Notes: generated by a model from the letters alone, not told the origin. A stretch of 64,000 bases of DNA from Candidatus Desulfopertinax cowenii (GCA_001899445.1 MPOA01000006.1:186001-250000), one strand, 5' to 3'; shown: positions 18,659 through 28,047, numbered from the stretch's first letter. Numbers and translations are program-made.

Positions 18659-20347
18659 CTACGACCTTTCAGCAACTATCCTTTCGGCAATGGCCCGGAA
18701 TATCGGCGCCGCCGTTTCCCCACCGCTGGCGCCGTTCCGTACGAGCACGGTCACCGCGTAGCGGGGTTCCGGTGCCGGAACGAACCCTGAAAACCAGGTG
18801 TTGTTGCCGCCGTACGGGCCTTGCGCCGTCCCGGTCTTACCCGCACTTCCCCACCCGGGCACCAGGGCCTGCGATCCCCGACCGCCGCTGGTCACCAACG
18901 CCATCATTTCAGCCAACTTCCGTGCCGTTTCCAGCGACATTATCCGTTCCGGCGTTCCCGGTTCAAAGGCGCGCACCGCCCGGTTGCGGTACCGGACTTC
19001 GCTGACGAGCCGCGGTTGGACGTAAACCCCCTCCCGCCCGATGGCGGCCACCAGGGCAGTGATTTGCACCGGGGTCAACAATACCGGTCCCTGGCCAACC
19101 CCGGCGTTGGCCAGGTTGAACGGCCGCTCAATCAAACCAAAATCCTGACGCGGATCCGGCGCGGCATCAAAGCCGATCAGCGCCTGCTGGTCAAGCCGGA
19201 AGCGTACGGCGTACTCGACCAGCTTCCTGCTCCCCAGTTGGAGGGCAAGCCGGGCGAATACCGGATTGCAGGATTCGGCGAAAGCCTCGGCAAAGTTGAG
19301 TTCGCCGTGGCCCCCGGCCAGCCAGCACGGAACAAGTTCGTCCCGGTGCCCGGTACAGACAAAGGTGCTCTCCGGCGCGACCAGATTCTCCTCCAGCACC
19401 GCCGCCGCCACCGCGATCTTAAAAATAGATCCCGGCTGAAACAGCGCCAGCGCCTGGTTGATGAACACGTCGGCGACGCCGGAATCCAGATAGGCGCCCA
19501 CCCGCCCGGGATGATAGTCGGGACGGGAAGCCAACGCCAGGATATCCCCGGTGGCGATGTCCATCACCACCACCGCACCGGAAGCGATTTTCCGATCCAT
19601 AATTTCTTCCACGATTTGCTGGAGTCGCAGGTCCAAGGTCAGCCGCACGTCGTGCCGGCCGTCGTCAGCGGTTCCGGCTTCTACTACCAGCCCCAACCCG
19701 GAAAGTGGACGGCCACGGGCGTCCAGGAAAGCCCGGACCGCGGCCCGGGGGCTCAGACCCCGTAGTTCGGCTTCGTAAAGCCGTTCGATACCGGATTTGC
19801 CCACAAGTTCGTTCGCCTCGTACTTCGTCCCGCCCGGTGCTTCCAGGTCTTTGTCCATTCCGGGGGAATAGGGGCCCAAGTGCCCCACCGTGTGCACAGC
19901 CAGGGGGCGTTCCCCGTACCGCAAGGTTACGGGCAAAACGCCCACCCCCGCCCAACCCCGGGTGATAATGTCCACCTTTTGCGTTCGTGAAACCGGAAAA
20001 GGCAGGATGCCGGCCGTGTCCAGGTGTTCCCGGATCTCACTGGTCTCCACGCTCATTATTTCGGCAAGCCCCGCCGCAACCTCGTCCGGTTTCTCAATCA
20101 GTTGCGGAATTACCACGATGCGGAAGACAACCTGCCGTCCCGTCAGGTCGTACAAATTGCGGTCCAGGATTTGGCCCCGTGGGACCGGTTCCAGGGACAC
20201 CTCTACCGTGTTCTGGCTGAGCTTAGCCAACGCGTAAGCCCCGTGGTGTCTGATCTGAATGTCGCCTAGCCGCCAGCCGAGCAGTGCCAGGGCCACCGCA
20301 AAAACCAGAAAAATCCACCTTAATCGCCGGTAGCGCACACCGTCCAC
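18659..20347 (-). CDS. Class B penicillin-binding protein (transpeptidase)
   Basis: A 562-residue peptidoglycan transpeptidase with an N-terminal membrane anchor (residues 11-26, IFLVFAVALALLGW) followed by the PBP dimerisation segment (EPVPRGQILDRN). The transpeptidase domain has SIFK with Ser307 as nucleophile, SCN at 359-361 and KTGTA from Lys504. It is shorter than Bacillus PBP2B or SpoVD and has no PASTA domains. The monofunctional PBP2/FtsI family is clear, but the exact role (division, elongation or sporulation) cannot be read from sequence. Start GTG 20347. Confidence 0.9.
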   Translation of the reverse strand: MDGVRYRRLRWIFLVFAVALALLGWRLGDIQIRHHGAYALAKLSQNTVEVSLEPVPRGQILDRNLYDLTGRQVVFRIVVIPQLIEKPDEVAAGLAEIMSVETSEIREHLDTAGILPFPVSRTQKVDIITRGWAGVGVLPVTLRYGERPLAVHTVGHLGPYSPGMDKDLEAPGGTKYEANELVGKSGIERLYEAELRGLSPRAAVRAFLDARGRPLSGLGLVVEAGTADDGRHDVRLTLDLRLQQIVEEIMDRKIASGAVVVMDIATGDILALASRPDYHPGRVGAYLDSGVADVFINQALALFQPGSIFKIAVAAAVLEENLVAPESTFVCTGHRDELVPCWLAGGHGELNFAEAFAESCNPVFARLALQLGSRKLVEYAVRFRLDQQALIGFDAAPDPRQDFGLIERPFNLANAGVGQGPVLLTPVQITALVAAIGREGVYVQPRLVSEVRYRNRAVRAFEPGTPERIMSLETARKLAEMMALVTSGGRGSQALVPGWGSAGKTGTAQGPYGGNNTWFSGFVPAPEPRYAVTVLVRNGASGGETAAPIFRAIAERIVAERS

Positions 20348-20462
20348 TAATGCCGTCTTTCCCTTTCCAGCAAGCTTTTGCTAAGCAGTAAACTCGAGCG
20401 GTATTAGCTGGTTTGGGAATAGGATTGCCGAAAAGTGGGAGCTTTAGTACCCGGGGTGAGGA

Positions 20463-21500
20463 TTAGGGAAGGTAGCGACGCTTGTTCTCGTTGTGTTCGG
20501 CCAGCGTGCGGGAAAAAGCGTGGCTACCGTCGGGTTTGGCCACGTAATAAAGGTAATCATGCTCTTCGGGCTCCACGGCGGCCAGCAGGGACTCCCGCCC
20601 CGGGCTGGCGATGGGGGCTGGTGGCAGCCCGGGGTAACGGTAGGTATTATACGGAGAATCGACCTTCAGGTCGGCGTACAGCACTACTTCCCGGGCATAG
20701 TCACCAAGGGCGTAAATAACGGTAGCGTCCACCTGGAGCAGCATCCCCAGCCGCAGACGGTTGTGCAGCACCCCCGAAATCACGCGGCGTTCCTCGGGAA
20801 CCCGCGCTTCCCGCTCGATCAGAGAAGCCAGGGTCACCGCTTCGTGCAGGGTCATCCCCCGCTCCCGGGCCCGGGCGGCCAGGTCTAGCCGCTCTATTTC
20901 TTCTTCAAAGCGGGAGAGCATGCACATGATGATCTCTTTCTCACCGGTGCCGGGGGAAATTAGGTAGGTATCCGGAAAAAGGTAACCTTCCAGACTGAAC
21001 CCCCCGGTGGGCAGCTCATAACCCAGGGGGTGACTAGCAGCGATTTCGCCAAGCAACCGCGCAAAAGTTTCCTGATCAACCAATCCGCTTTCCACCAGCA
21101 GGACGGTGATTTGGTCCAGGTTAAGCCCCTCGGGGATGGTGAACCTGATCAGCCGGGTCCGCCCCTGGACCAGGAAATCAATGATCTCCGGAGTTGATAA
21201 TCCCGGAGATATTTCGTATTCTCCGGCCTGCAACCTGGCGTCCAAACCGGTAAACCGGGCATACAACCGGAAAGCCGTCTGGTTGCGGATCAGGTCGTGG
21301 TCATCCAAAACAACGGCGATGTCGACGGTCGAAGCGTTGGGTGGAATCTGTACCACCACCGGGACCGACTCTCGGGCGGCGACGGGGGCTAAAAACACGT
21401 GAAATAAGACCCCGGTCACCCCCACCAGGAAAGCGACTAGGCCCAGCGCTCCCAACAAGAGCTGCAGGAAACCATAGTTCATCCTCTGCCGCAAGCTCAA
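20463..21500 (-). CDS. mltG: Endolytic murein transglycosylase
   Basis: Cleaves nascent peptidoglycan strands at the membrane and limits glycan length. The 345-residue YceG-like protein has one N-terminal membrane segment (about 10-40), a LysM-like region (VVQIPPNASTVDIAVVL), GGFSLEGYLFPDTY, and the catalytic block ASLIEREARVPEER with Glu229. HNRLRLGMLLQVDATVIYALG and SPYNTYRYPGLPPAPIASPG follow. Downstream of alaS-ireB-ruvX-DUF1292, this matches the Bacillus alaS-yrzL-yrrK-yrzB-yrrL order, with a VanW-type gene inserted before it. Confidence 0.95.
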   Translation of the reverse strand: MSLRQRMNYGFLQLLLGALGLVAFLVGVTGVLFHVFLAPVAARESVPVVVQIPPNASTVDIAVVLDDHDLIRNQTAFRLYARFTGLDARLQAGEYEISPGLSTPEIIDFLVQGRTRLIRFTIPEGLNLDQITVLLVESGLVDQETFARLLGEIAASHPLGYELPTGGFSLEGYLFPDTYLISPGTGEKEIIMCMLSRFEEEIERLDLAARARERGMTLHEAVTLASLIEREARVPEERRVISGVLHNRLRLGMLLQVDATVIYALGDYAREVVLYADLKVDSPYNTYRYPGLPPAPIASPGRESLLAAVEPEEHDYLYYVAKPDGSHAFSRTLAEHNENKRRYLP

Positions 21501-21607
21501 AGGCCTAAAACCCCTGTGCTGAATTGTTAGGCAGATTATAACACTGATTAACCGGCATGTAAAAACTTATTTGTTATTTTTTGAATCAAATCTATGTTTT
21601 AATCTAT

Positions 21608-21646
21608 ATGCCGCCGGGTGCAGGAGGATTAAAAAGCGGCGGGCAT
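21608..21646. repeat. Hairpin 1 of a tandem pair with an identical loop
   Basis: ATGCCGCCG (21608-21616) pairs with CGGCGG-G-CAT (21637-21646, one bulged G). The loop begins GGTGCAGGAGGATTAAAA (21617-21634). The same 18-nt loop, with one difference, recurs 64 nt downstream in a hairpin of unrelated stem sequence. The strand of action is unknown. Confidence 0.75.
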
Positions 21647-21670
21647 TGTTCTTAAGCGCTGTAATTCGCG

Positions 21671-21708
21671 GACAGGCGCAGGTGCAGGAGTATTAAAATC
21701 CGCCTGTC
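21671..21708. repeat. Hairpin 2 of a tandem pair with an identical loop
   Basis: GACAGGCG (21671-21678) pairs perfectly with CGCCTGTC (21701-21708). The loop contains GGTGCAGGAGTATTAAAA (21681-21698), matching hairpin 1 at 17 of 18 positions. The stems differ completely between the two copies, so the loop is conserved and the stem only as structure. Both lie in the 225-bp gap between mltG and the VanW-type gene. Confidence 0.75.
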
Positions 21709-21725
21709 GCTCAATAGGTCATCGG

Positions 21726-23225
21726 TCACCGGCCGTTTATGCGGTCAAAAGAGGGCTGGGTTTCGGGACCGGGGTTCGGTTCCGAAACTACCGGTACCAG
21801 GGGTTCCGGTCCTTCGGCCGGCGGCGACGTATCCGGTAATCCGTTCCCGCCGGGCATCGCGATCGCCGCGGGGGTTTCCCTGGTGCCGACAGCAATGATC
21901 TCGGGCACCGGATGGTAAAAACTCGCGGGAAGGGGCTCCTTTTCCACGGTTCCGTTACGCCATATCCACCGTTCCGCCTGCGCCCGGTAACCACGCAGGC
22001 CCGCCTGCTTAACCACCTCTTTGCCCTGTTCCAGGTTCTCGTCGTTCTCGTAAACCGTACGGTAATCAAGCGTCTCGGTAATCCAGCTCTTGATTTCGAC
22101 CCGGGGATGATTACGGTGATCACCAAATATCTTCACCGTCACCCGGCCATTCCCGGCAGCCGTTTTAATGTACACGTAAGATTCGGAATTGTTGCGGAAC
22201 TTCAGATCAATCGCCCCGTAGACCACGGTCGCGTCCCGCCCTACGGGTACGTAATTTACCGGGAGCGAGTGATTTTTGCGCTCCAGTACCTCCAGGTTGG
22301 CCAGGAGCACGGCGTTGTACAGCGTAGTCGACACCTGGCAGACCCCGCCTCCCAGCCCATCCTGAAACTCGTTCTTGATGATCACCGGGGCCGTACGGTA
22401 ACCCGCCTCGCTGCTCCGCGGGCCGACGATCTGGTTGAAAGAAACGATTTCACCCGGAGCCACCAGGAGATTGTTCAGTACGCTGGCCGCGACGCTGATG
22501 TTATACGACCGGTTTACCACCGTGGGGTCGTAGGCGGTGCTGAATTCCGCCAGCAGCCCGGTCAGTCCCATGGCCTCTATGTCCCGGGTGGTATACTCGG
22601 GGGTAACGTGAATGAGGGGAATCGCCAACGGGGTTCTGGTGTCACCCCGCTGCAGCTGTTCAAGGATCGCGGCGGATAACCGGTCAAAATCGACCTGGTA
22701 CCCGTCCTGGTGCGGGATAATCTGTACCGTATCGTCGTCACCTATGTGATACCTGGCATCCACCGGCGGACAGGTGATGTCCGCGGTCAGTTCTCCGATA
22801 ACCCGGCGGAAACACTCCTGTTCCAACCGGGCCTCGAGATCCAGGCGCAACCCGTTGCGGCCAATCCGGCTCCGTTCGAACAGTTGGGAAACATAAAACC
22901 CGGAACGCCCAGCGGTCACGGCCTGGGCGGTAATGCGCTCTTCGTCCAGCCGCAACCCGAGTTCGCCAAGCTCGACCCGCCAGACCCTATCTCCCTGGGT
23001 CAGGGTGATCGGGGTTTGGCGAAGCCGGGTCTCAAGGTCCCTTACCTTTTCCCGGCATTCCTGCTCGGTCAGGCCGCCGAGTTCGACCCCGTAAACCGAT
23101 ACACCAGGAAAAACAACGGGCGACCTGCCCTCAACGGCGGCGATCCCCAGGAAGGCCGCCACAACCAATAGGGCTGATACCGTCAGACCGGCATAAATGA
23201 ATAGCGGGATACGCAGCCGGGACAC
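21726..23225 (-). CDS. VanW family protein with G5 domain
   Basis: A 499-residue exported or membrane-anchored protein. It has an N-terminal signal/anchor (residues 6-29), a peptidoglycan-binding-like N-terminal region (residues 40-215), a VanW domain (about 225-350, NRSYNISVAASVLNNLLVAPGE, GGGVCQVSTTLYNA) and a G5-type domain near 385-435 (ETLDYRTVYENDENL). The tail is Pro-rich. VanW was first noted beside vancomycin-resistance genes, but its function is unknown, and nothing here points to resistance. Inserted between mltG and the DUF1292 gene. Confidence 0.9.
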   Translation of the reverse strand: MSRLRIPLFIYAGLTVSALLVVAAFLGIAAVEGRSPVVFPGVSVYGVELGGLTEQECREKVRDLETRLRQTPITLTQGDRVWRVELGELGLRLDEERITAQAVTAGRSGFYVSQLFERSRIGRNGLRLDLEARLEQECFRRVIGELTADITCPPVDARYHIGDDDTVQIIPHQDGYQVDFDRLSAAILEQLQRGDTRTPLAIPLIHVTPEYTTRDIEAMGLTGLLAEFSTAYDPTVVNRSYNISVAASVLNNLLVAPGEIVSFNQIVGPRSSEAGYRTAPVIIKNEFQDGLGGGVCQVSTTLYNAVLLANLEVLERKNHSLPVNYVPVGRDATVVYGAIDLKFRNNSESYVYIKTAAGNGRVTVKIFGDHRNHPRVEIKSWITETLDYRTVYENDENLEQGKEVVKQAGLRGYRAQAERWIWRNGTVEKEPLPASFYHPVPEIIAVGTRETPAAIAMPGGNGLPDTSPPAEGPEPLVPVVSEPNPGPETQPSFDRINGR

Positions 23226-23236
23226 GGCTTTTCCCC

Positions 23237-23491
23237 CTAGTGCTCCCTACCAACTTTGTCCTGCCAGGCGTCGGCAACCTTTTCCCATTCCTCGTCCTCG
23301 ATCTCCATCAGGATCTCGTTTCCTTCCTCGTCCTCGGTAAACTTGAAAATCACTACTTCATCGTCCTGTCCCTCGTCACCCAGCGGGATCAGGATTGCGT
23401 ACTCGGTTCCCTCTACATCCAGAATATCCAGGACGTTGAAATCATGTTCAACGCCCTCTTCGTCCACCAGCGTGATAACCTCTTCTGCCAT
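23237..23491 (-). CDS. DUF1292 family protein (YrzB-like)
   Basis: An 84-residue, very acidic protein: ITLVDEEGVEHDFNVLDILD, then EYAILIPL and VVIFKFTEDEEGNEILMEIE. This is the YrzB pattern found downstream of ruvX in Firmicutes. Function unknown. ATG 23491 is preferred; an upstream GTG at 23506 is also in frame and GAGG lies 9 nt before the ATG. Confidence 0.92.
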   Translation of the reverse strand: MAEEVITLVDEEGVEHDFNVLDILDVEGTEYAILIPLGDEGQDDEVVIFKFTEDEEGNEILMEIEDEEWEKVADAWQDKVGREH

Positions 23492-23551
23492 AGTCAATTT
23501 CCTCACTCCTTCACCAAATTATGAGTATTCTATTGGGCATGGTCCAAAACG

Positions 23552-23977
23552 TCAAGCATTCCGATCTGATTTTTGAAAACGTAGATAGGAATCAAGGATT
23601 ACGGCCGCGGCCAGCTTATCGATAACCCGGTGCCGCCGGCGGCGGCTTAGATCGGCACTGACCAATAGCTTTTCCACCTCCGCGGTGGTTAACCGTTCGT
23701 CCCAGGGCACAACGGGAACGGGCAAGTCGGCCTGCAACCGCTCCAGGAAGACCCGTACCTTTTGAGCCTGCGGGCCGATTTCACCGGCGAGCGTTATGGG
23801 CATGCCTACCACCACCCGTTTTACCCCGTGCCGTTTGACCAGGGCGGCGATCCGGCGGATGTCCTCCGCCCGTGACGTGCGGTTGATCACCTCCAGGGGA
23901 AATGCAACCAATCCTTCTTCATCACTCAAGGCCACCCCGATCCTCCGGTTGCCCACGTCAAGCCCCATAAAACGCAT
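23552..23977 (-). CDS. yqgF: Putative pre-16S rRNA nuclease / Holliday junction resolvase-like (YqgF)
   Basis: A 141-residue RNase H-fold protein: MGLDVGNRRIGVALSDE with the first catalytic Asp, VVVGMPITLAGEIGPQA, PWDERLTTAEVEKLL, and a C-terminal IDKLAAAVILDSYL with the last acidic residue. In E. coli the protein processes the 5' end of 16S rRNA; resolvase activity was proposed from fold. It begins immediately after the stop of the aldo/keto reductase gene. Confidence 0.93.
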   Translation of the reverse strand: MRFMGLDVGNRRIGVALSDEEGLVAFPLEVINRTSRAEDIRRIAALVKRHGVKRVVVGMPITLAGEIGPQAQKVRVFLERLQADLPVPVVPWDERLTTAEVEKLLVSADLSRRRRHRVIDKLAAAVILDSYLRFQKSDRNA

Positions 23978-24943
23978 TCAGATCACCTTGATGGCGAAAT
24001 CCGGGCAAGCCGCCGCACAGTAACCGCAGAGGGTGCACCTTTCCTGCCTGACCGCCACCCGGCCATCCTTCCCGCTATAGAGTGCCCCGGCGGAACACAA
24101 TTTTACACATTCACCGCAAGCCCGGCACCAATCCTCGATCAGCAACCGGCGGGGCCGCCGCCGGAGGCGCTCCCGCAGCCCTTCGGGAACCGGCTGCCCG
24201 GAGAACAGGCGGAGATTGAATTCCACCTCCAACGTGGACTGCATCCCCACGGCCACCGAAGCCAACTCCGGAAGAGAGAGAACAAATCTCAGAGCCGCCT
24301 CTGGGTCGTCCAACAGGTGACCTCCGCCCAAAGCCTTCATTCCGTATACACCCTTGCCGTTTTGAACCGCCCGCCGGATGGCCGCCACCATGGCCCGGCT
24401 GTCACCGTCGCGGATGCCGATGCCCTGCTGGTTGATGAGAGGATGAATTACCTCGATATCCGGGTCCGTGGCCGCAGCCTCCACACCGGCCACGTAATGG
24501 GTGGATACCCCGACCGCGCGAACCAGCCCCTTTTCCCGCGCCTCAAACAAGTACTCCAGGGCTTCGCGGTGCCCGCGCAGGGTCAGGGCCGATTCCTGCT
24601 CGTGGAGCAGGAAAACGTCGATCCATTCCCGCTGCAGCGCCCGCAGGGCGTAATGCAGACTTTTTTCCATCTGGTCACGGCGGTAAGCGTAGCACTTGGT
24701 GGCCACGATCACCTGATCGTTCAGACCCCGCAGGGCCGCCCAGATTTGGTCATAGTTCTGGTAGAGTTCGGCCGTATCCACGAAGTTTACGCCCGCCTCG
24801 AACGCATAGCGCATCACGCGTGCGGCTTCACGTACCGGGAGATTGGCCTGCAGGGGACTAATCGTAAGTGACCCGAAACAGAGCCGGGAAACCCGCAGCC
24901 CGGTTCTTCCCAGTTGGCAGTAAATCATCGGTCCGGGTGCCAA
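23978..24943 (-). CDS. Aldo/keto reductase with C-terminal 2[4Fe-4S] ferredoxin domain
   Basis: A 321-residue fusion. The N-terminal aldo/keto reductase barrel has the catalytic Asp and Tyr in GVNFVDTAELYQNYD, the Lys in VIVATKCYA and LLHEQE in place of the usual His motif. The C-terminal 55 residues carry two ferredoxin clusters, CRACGECVKLCSAGAL and CTLCGYCAAACPDFAI. Such proteins are common in strict anaerobes and probably couple ferredoxin electrons to an unidentified substrate. It sits between ireB and yqgF, an insertion relative to Bacillus. The start is TTG 24943 (AGGG 10 nt upstream) or ATG 24928. Confidence 0.9.
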   Translation of the reverse strand: MAPGPMIYCQLGRTGLRVSRLCFGSLTISPLQANLPVREAARVMRYAFEAGVNFVDTAELYQNYDQIWAALRGLNDQVIVATKCYAYRRDQMEKSLHYALRALQREWIDVFLLHEQESALTLRGHREALEYLFEAREKGLVRAVGVSTHYVAGVEAAATDPDIEVIHPLINQQGIGIRDGDSRAMVAAIRRAVQNGKGVYGMKALGGGHLLDDPEAALRFVLSLPELASVAVGMQSTLEVEFNLRLFSGQPVPEGLRERLRRRPRRLLIEDWCRACGECVKLCSAGALYSGKDGRVAVRQERCTLCGYCAAACPDFAIKVI

Positions 24944-24955
24944 GACTGACAGGCC

Positions 24956-25231
24956 CTACCCTCCGGTAGGGCCCTTACGGGTTAGGTAGTTTTTGAGCAG
25001 TTCTTCCAACAGCTCGTCACGTTCGAGGCGTCTGATCAGGTTGCGGGCGTTGCGATGACTCGTAATGTAGGAGGGGTCTCCGGAAATCAGATAGCCGACC
25101 ATCTGGTTTATCGGGTTATAACCTTTGTCCTTCAGCGCCTGGTAGACGGACAAGAGAATTTGATGCGCAGCGTCTATATCTTCTGCCTTCCGCTCAAACC
25201 TGACGGTTTGATCAGGAAAATCGCGGCTCAT
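24956..25231 (-). CDS. ireB: IreB family regulatory phosphoprotein (UPF0297)
   Basis: A 91-residue protein with the almost invariant family core [20 protein letters not shown] followed by [29 protein letters not shown]. In Enterococcus IreB is phosphorylated by the Ser/Thr kinase IreK and tunes cell-wall stress. ATG 25231 is chosen, with GAGGGGG 9 nt upstream; the ORF extends further 5' without a supported site. Directly downstream of alaS as in Bacillus (yrzL). Confidence 0.95.
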   Translation of the reverse strand: MSRDFPDQTVRFERKAEDIDAAHQILLSVYQALKDKGYNPINQMVGYLISGDPSYITSHRNARNLIRRLERDELLEELLKNYLTRKGPTGG

Positions 25232-25356
25232 CACCCCGAACCCCCTCAAAATTGAACCCGGGATACGTACTGATTTTGACAAGCAACGTTATCTGGGTTA
25301 GCTTCTCCATTCCGGTAACAATTTCCTCCCGGGCACCAAAAAAAGCTCCGGCGGCT

Positions 25357-27987
25357 TTAGCCCACTTGGCGCAGCGCCATCTCGCGGGCCTTCGCCAGCG
25401 CCTCCGTCAGCTTTTCGGGCCGCCGACCGCCGGCCTGAGCCATTTCGGGCCGGCCGCCCCCGCCGCCCCCGGCAACCACCGCGGCTTCCTTCACAATCGC
25501 GCCGGCGTGCAAACCCCGCGTCACTAGGTCCGGGGACACGGACGCCACAAGGTTCACCTTCCCGTCCAAAACGGAACCGAGCACGATCACCGACGGCCCC
25601 AGGCGGTCCCGTAACAGGTCCACCAGGCCTCGTAACTCGGCCATGTCGCGCGCCCGGACGCTGGTCGCCAGGATGTTTACCCCGTTATGCATGCCGGCTT
25701 GATCCAGGATCTCCTTGACCTCGAAAACCCGCAGCCGGTCCTTGAGCTGTTCATTCTCCCGCTGCATTTTCTTCAGCTCGGCAACCAACCGTTCAACCCT
25801 TACCGGCAGATCCTTCATCGACGCCCCGATCACCCTGGCGATCCGGCTCAACTGCCGGTGCCCGGCATTCAGAAATTCCAGGGCGCCGCTGCCGGTAACC
25901 GCCTCTAGACGCCGCAATCCGGCCCCGATGCTGGTTTCCCCGGTTACTTTGAACAGCCCGATCTCGGCGGTCGACACGACATGTGTCCCGCCACAGAGCT
26001 CCTTGCTGAAATCGCCAATGCGCACCACCCGGACCACATCTCCGTATTTCTCGCCGAACAGCGCGATGGCGCCCATTTCCTGGGCTTGTTCAAAAGAGGT
26101 TTGAAAGACGTCCACTTTCATATTTGACAGCACCACCCGGTTGACGCGGGTTTCCAGTTCGGCCAACTCGGACTCGGAAAGCGGCTGGAAATGGGTGAAG
26201 TCGAAACGCAAGCGGTCCGGCGCCACCAGCGACCCGGCCTGATTTACGTGGTTCCCCAGGACCTCTTTCAGGGTCTGGTGCAATAGGTGGGTAGCCGTGT
26301 GGTTTCGGCAGATCTCCCGGCGCCGCGCGTCGTCCACCACAACCTGCACCTGATCACCCTCGTGGAGAATTCCCTCCTCCACCGTCACTGTGTGCACGTG
26401 GAGCCCGGTCACCGGGGCAACCGTATCGCTAACCCGGCCGCGCACGTTCACACCTTGGATCACGGCCTGATCGCCCACCTGACCACCGGCCTCGGCGTAA
26501 CAGGGCGTAACGTCCAGTACCACCTCAACCCGGTCCCCGGCACCGGCGGTATCCACCCGCCGGCTGTCCCGTACCAGGCTCCGGACAGTCGCCGTACATT
26601 CCAACGCCTCGTAACCCACAAACCTGGTCGGGCCGACCTCGTCGCGGAGGGTTCGGTAAAATACTTCCCGTTCCCCCAGATACTTCGTTTCCTGCCGGCC
26701 CCGGCGCGCCTTCTCCTGCTGCACCTGCATGGCGGCCTGAAACCCAGCCTCATCCACGCCCAGGCCCTGCTCGGCACAGATCTCCCGGGTCAATTCCAGG
26801 GGGAAGCCGTAGGTATCGTACAACTGGAAGGCGGCCTCGCCCTCCAGAACGGAACGCCCCGCGGCCCGGGCTTGAGCAATTAGGCGGTTAATGATCTCGG
26901 TGCCCTGCACCAGGTTCTGCCGGAAACGTTCCTCCTCGACCCGGACCACCTTCCGCACGCTCTCCCGCGCCTTCTGCAGCTCCGGATAGGCTTCGGCCAT
27001 CTGGTCGATGACCGCCGCTGCCACCCCGTCCAGAAACGGTTTTTCCTGCCCCAGCAACACCGCTTTTCGGACCGCTCGGCGCAACAAGCGGCGGATCACG
27101 TAGCCCCGCCCTTCATTGGAAGGCAGTACCCCGTCGGCCACGGCGAAGGTGATCGCCCGGCTGTGATCGGCGATCACTTTTAGCGCGGTATCGGTCTCGG
27201 GTTCCCGGCCGCACTCCACCCCCAGAACCCTAGCGATATGGTCCATCAAACCGCGGAACAGGTCGGTGTCAAAGTTGGTGTCCACGCCCTGGAGCACCGA
27301 TGCTACCCGTTCCAGGCCCATTCCGGTATCGATGCCCTTGTTGGCCAGCGGCGTATAGTTTCCGGCCTCGTCACGGAAAAATTGGATGAACACCAGGTTC
27401 CAAATCTCCAGGTAGCGGTCGCAATCGCAACCCGGCCCGCAGGCCGGGTTGTCACAACCGGTCTCCGGCCCGCGGTCGTAATAGATTTCCGAACAGGGAC
27501 CGCACGGACCAACTCCAATTTCCCAGAAGTTGGTATCTTTCCCGAGGCGCACGATCCTTTCCGCAGGTATGCCTAGGCGCCGCCAGTGCTCAAACGCCTC
27601 GCCGTCCTCCAGGTAGACTGAAATCCACAGCCGCTCGGGCGCCAGCCCCAGATCGCGGGTTATGAACTCCCAGGCCCACGGAATCGCTTTTTCCTTGAAG
27701 TAGTCCCCAAACGAGAAGTTGCCCAGCATCTCGAAAAAGGTGTGGTGGCGCGCCGTTTTGCCCACCATCTCTATGTCAGGGGTACGCAGGCACTTCTGGC
27801 AGGTAGCCACCCGGCGGTAATCGGGCACGGCCGTGCCGGTAAAATACGGTTTGAACGGAACCATTCCCGCCGAAGTCCAGAGCAGGCTAAGATCATTGGC
27901 CGGTACAAGAGAAGCGCTGGGAAGAACCTTGTGTTCCCGCGCCGCGAAAAAATCCAGAAAGCACTTACGGATTTCATTACTGTTCAT
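25357..27987 (-). CDS. alaS: Alanyl-tRNA synthetase
   Basis: Charges tRNA-Ala and clears misacylated Ser/Gly. The 876-residue protein has the class II catalytic domain (motif 1 near LTSAGMVPFKPYFTG-like LLWTSAGMVPFKPYF, HHTFFEMLGNFSFGDYFK, GMGLERVASVLQ), the editing domain with HTATHLLHQTL and CGGTHVVSTAEIG zinc/editing residues, and the C-terminal DHHA1 domain ending GGGGGGRPEMAQAGG. The start is ATG 27987. The leader contains a terminator-like hairpin but no T-box consensus was seen. Confidence 0.98.
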   Translation of the reverse strand: MNSNEIRKCFLDFFAAREHKVLPSASLVPANDLSLLWTSAGMVPFKPYFTGTAVPDYRRVATCQKCLRTPDIEMVGKTARHHTFFEMLGNFSFGDYFKEKAIPWAWEFITRDLGLAPERLWISVYLEDGEAFEHWRRLGIPAERIVRLGKDTNFWEIGVGPCGPCSEIYYDRGPETGCDNPACGPGCDCDRYLEIWNLVFIQFFRDEAGNYTPLANKGIDTGMGLERVASVLQGVDTNFDTDLFRGLMDHIARVLGVECGREPETDTALKVIADHSRAITFAVADGVLPSNEGRGYVIRRLLRRAVRKAVLLGQEKPFLDGVAAAVIDQMAEAYPELQKARESVRKVVRVEEERFRQNLVQGTEIINRLIAQARAAGRSVLEGEAAFQLYDTYGFPLELTREICAEQGLGVDEAGFQAAMQVQQEKARRGRQETKYLGEREVFYRTLRDEVGPTRFVGYEALECTATVRSLVRDSRRVDTAGAGDRVEVVLDVTPCYAEAGGQVGDQAVIQGVNVRGRVSDTVAPVTGLHVHTVTVEEGILHEGDQVQVVVDDARRREICRNHTATHLLHQTLKEVLGNHVNQAGSLVAPDRLRFDFTHFQPLSESELAELETRVNRVVLSNMKVDVFQTSFEQAQEMGAIALFGEKYGDVVRVVRIGDFSKELCGGTHVVSTAEIGLFKVTGETSIGAGLRRLEAVTGSGALEFLNAGHRQLSRIARVIGASMKDLPVRVERLVAELKKMQRENEQLKDRLRVFEVKEILDQAGMHNGVNILATSVRARDMAELRGLVDLLRDRLGPSVIVLGSVLDGKVNLVASVSPDLVTRGLHAGAIVKEAAVVAGGGGGGRPEMAQAGGRRPEKLTEALAKAREMALRQVG

Positions 27988-27999
27988 TAATTAAAACAG

Positions 28000-28030
28000 C
28001 CCCCAAAAAGAAGGGGTTTTAGCAAACCCC
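28000..28030 (-). promoter_or_regulatory. Terminator-like hairpin in the alaS leader (possible attenuator)
   Basis: On the minus strand GGGGTTT pairs with AAACCCC and is followed by TTCTTTTT, an intrinsic-terminator layout lying only about 10 to 40 nt after the predicted alaS transcript start. The second arm CCCC can instead pair with the GGGGG just after the T-run, giving an alternative hairpin. Attenuation is inferred; no T-box elements are visible. Confidence 0.5.
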
Positions 28031-28047
28031 CGTCGTTTCGCTCCTAA

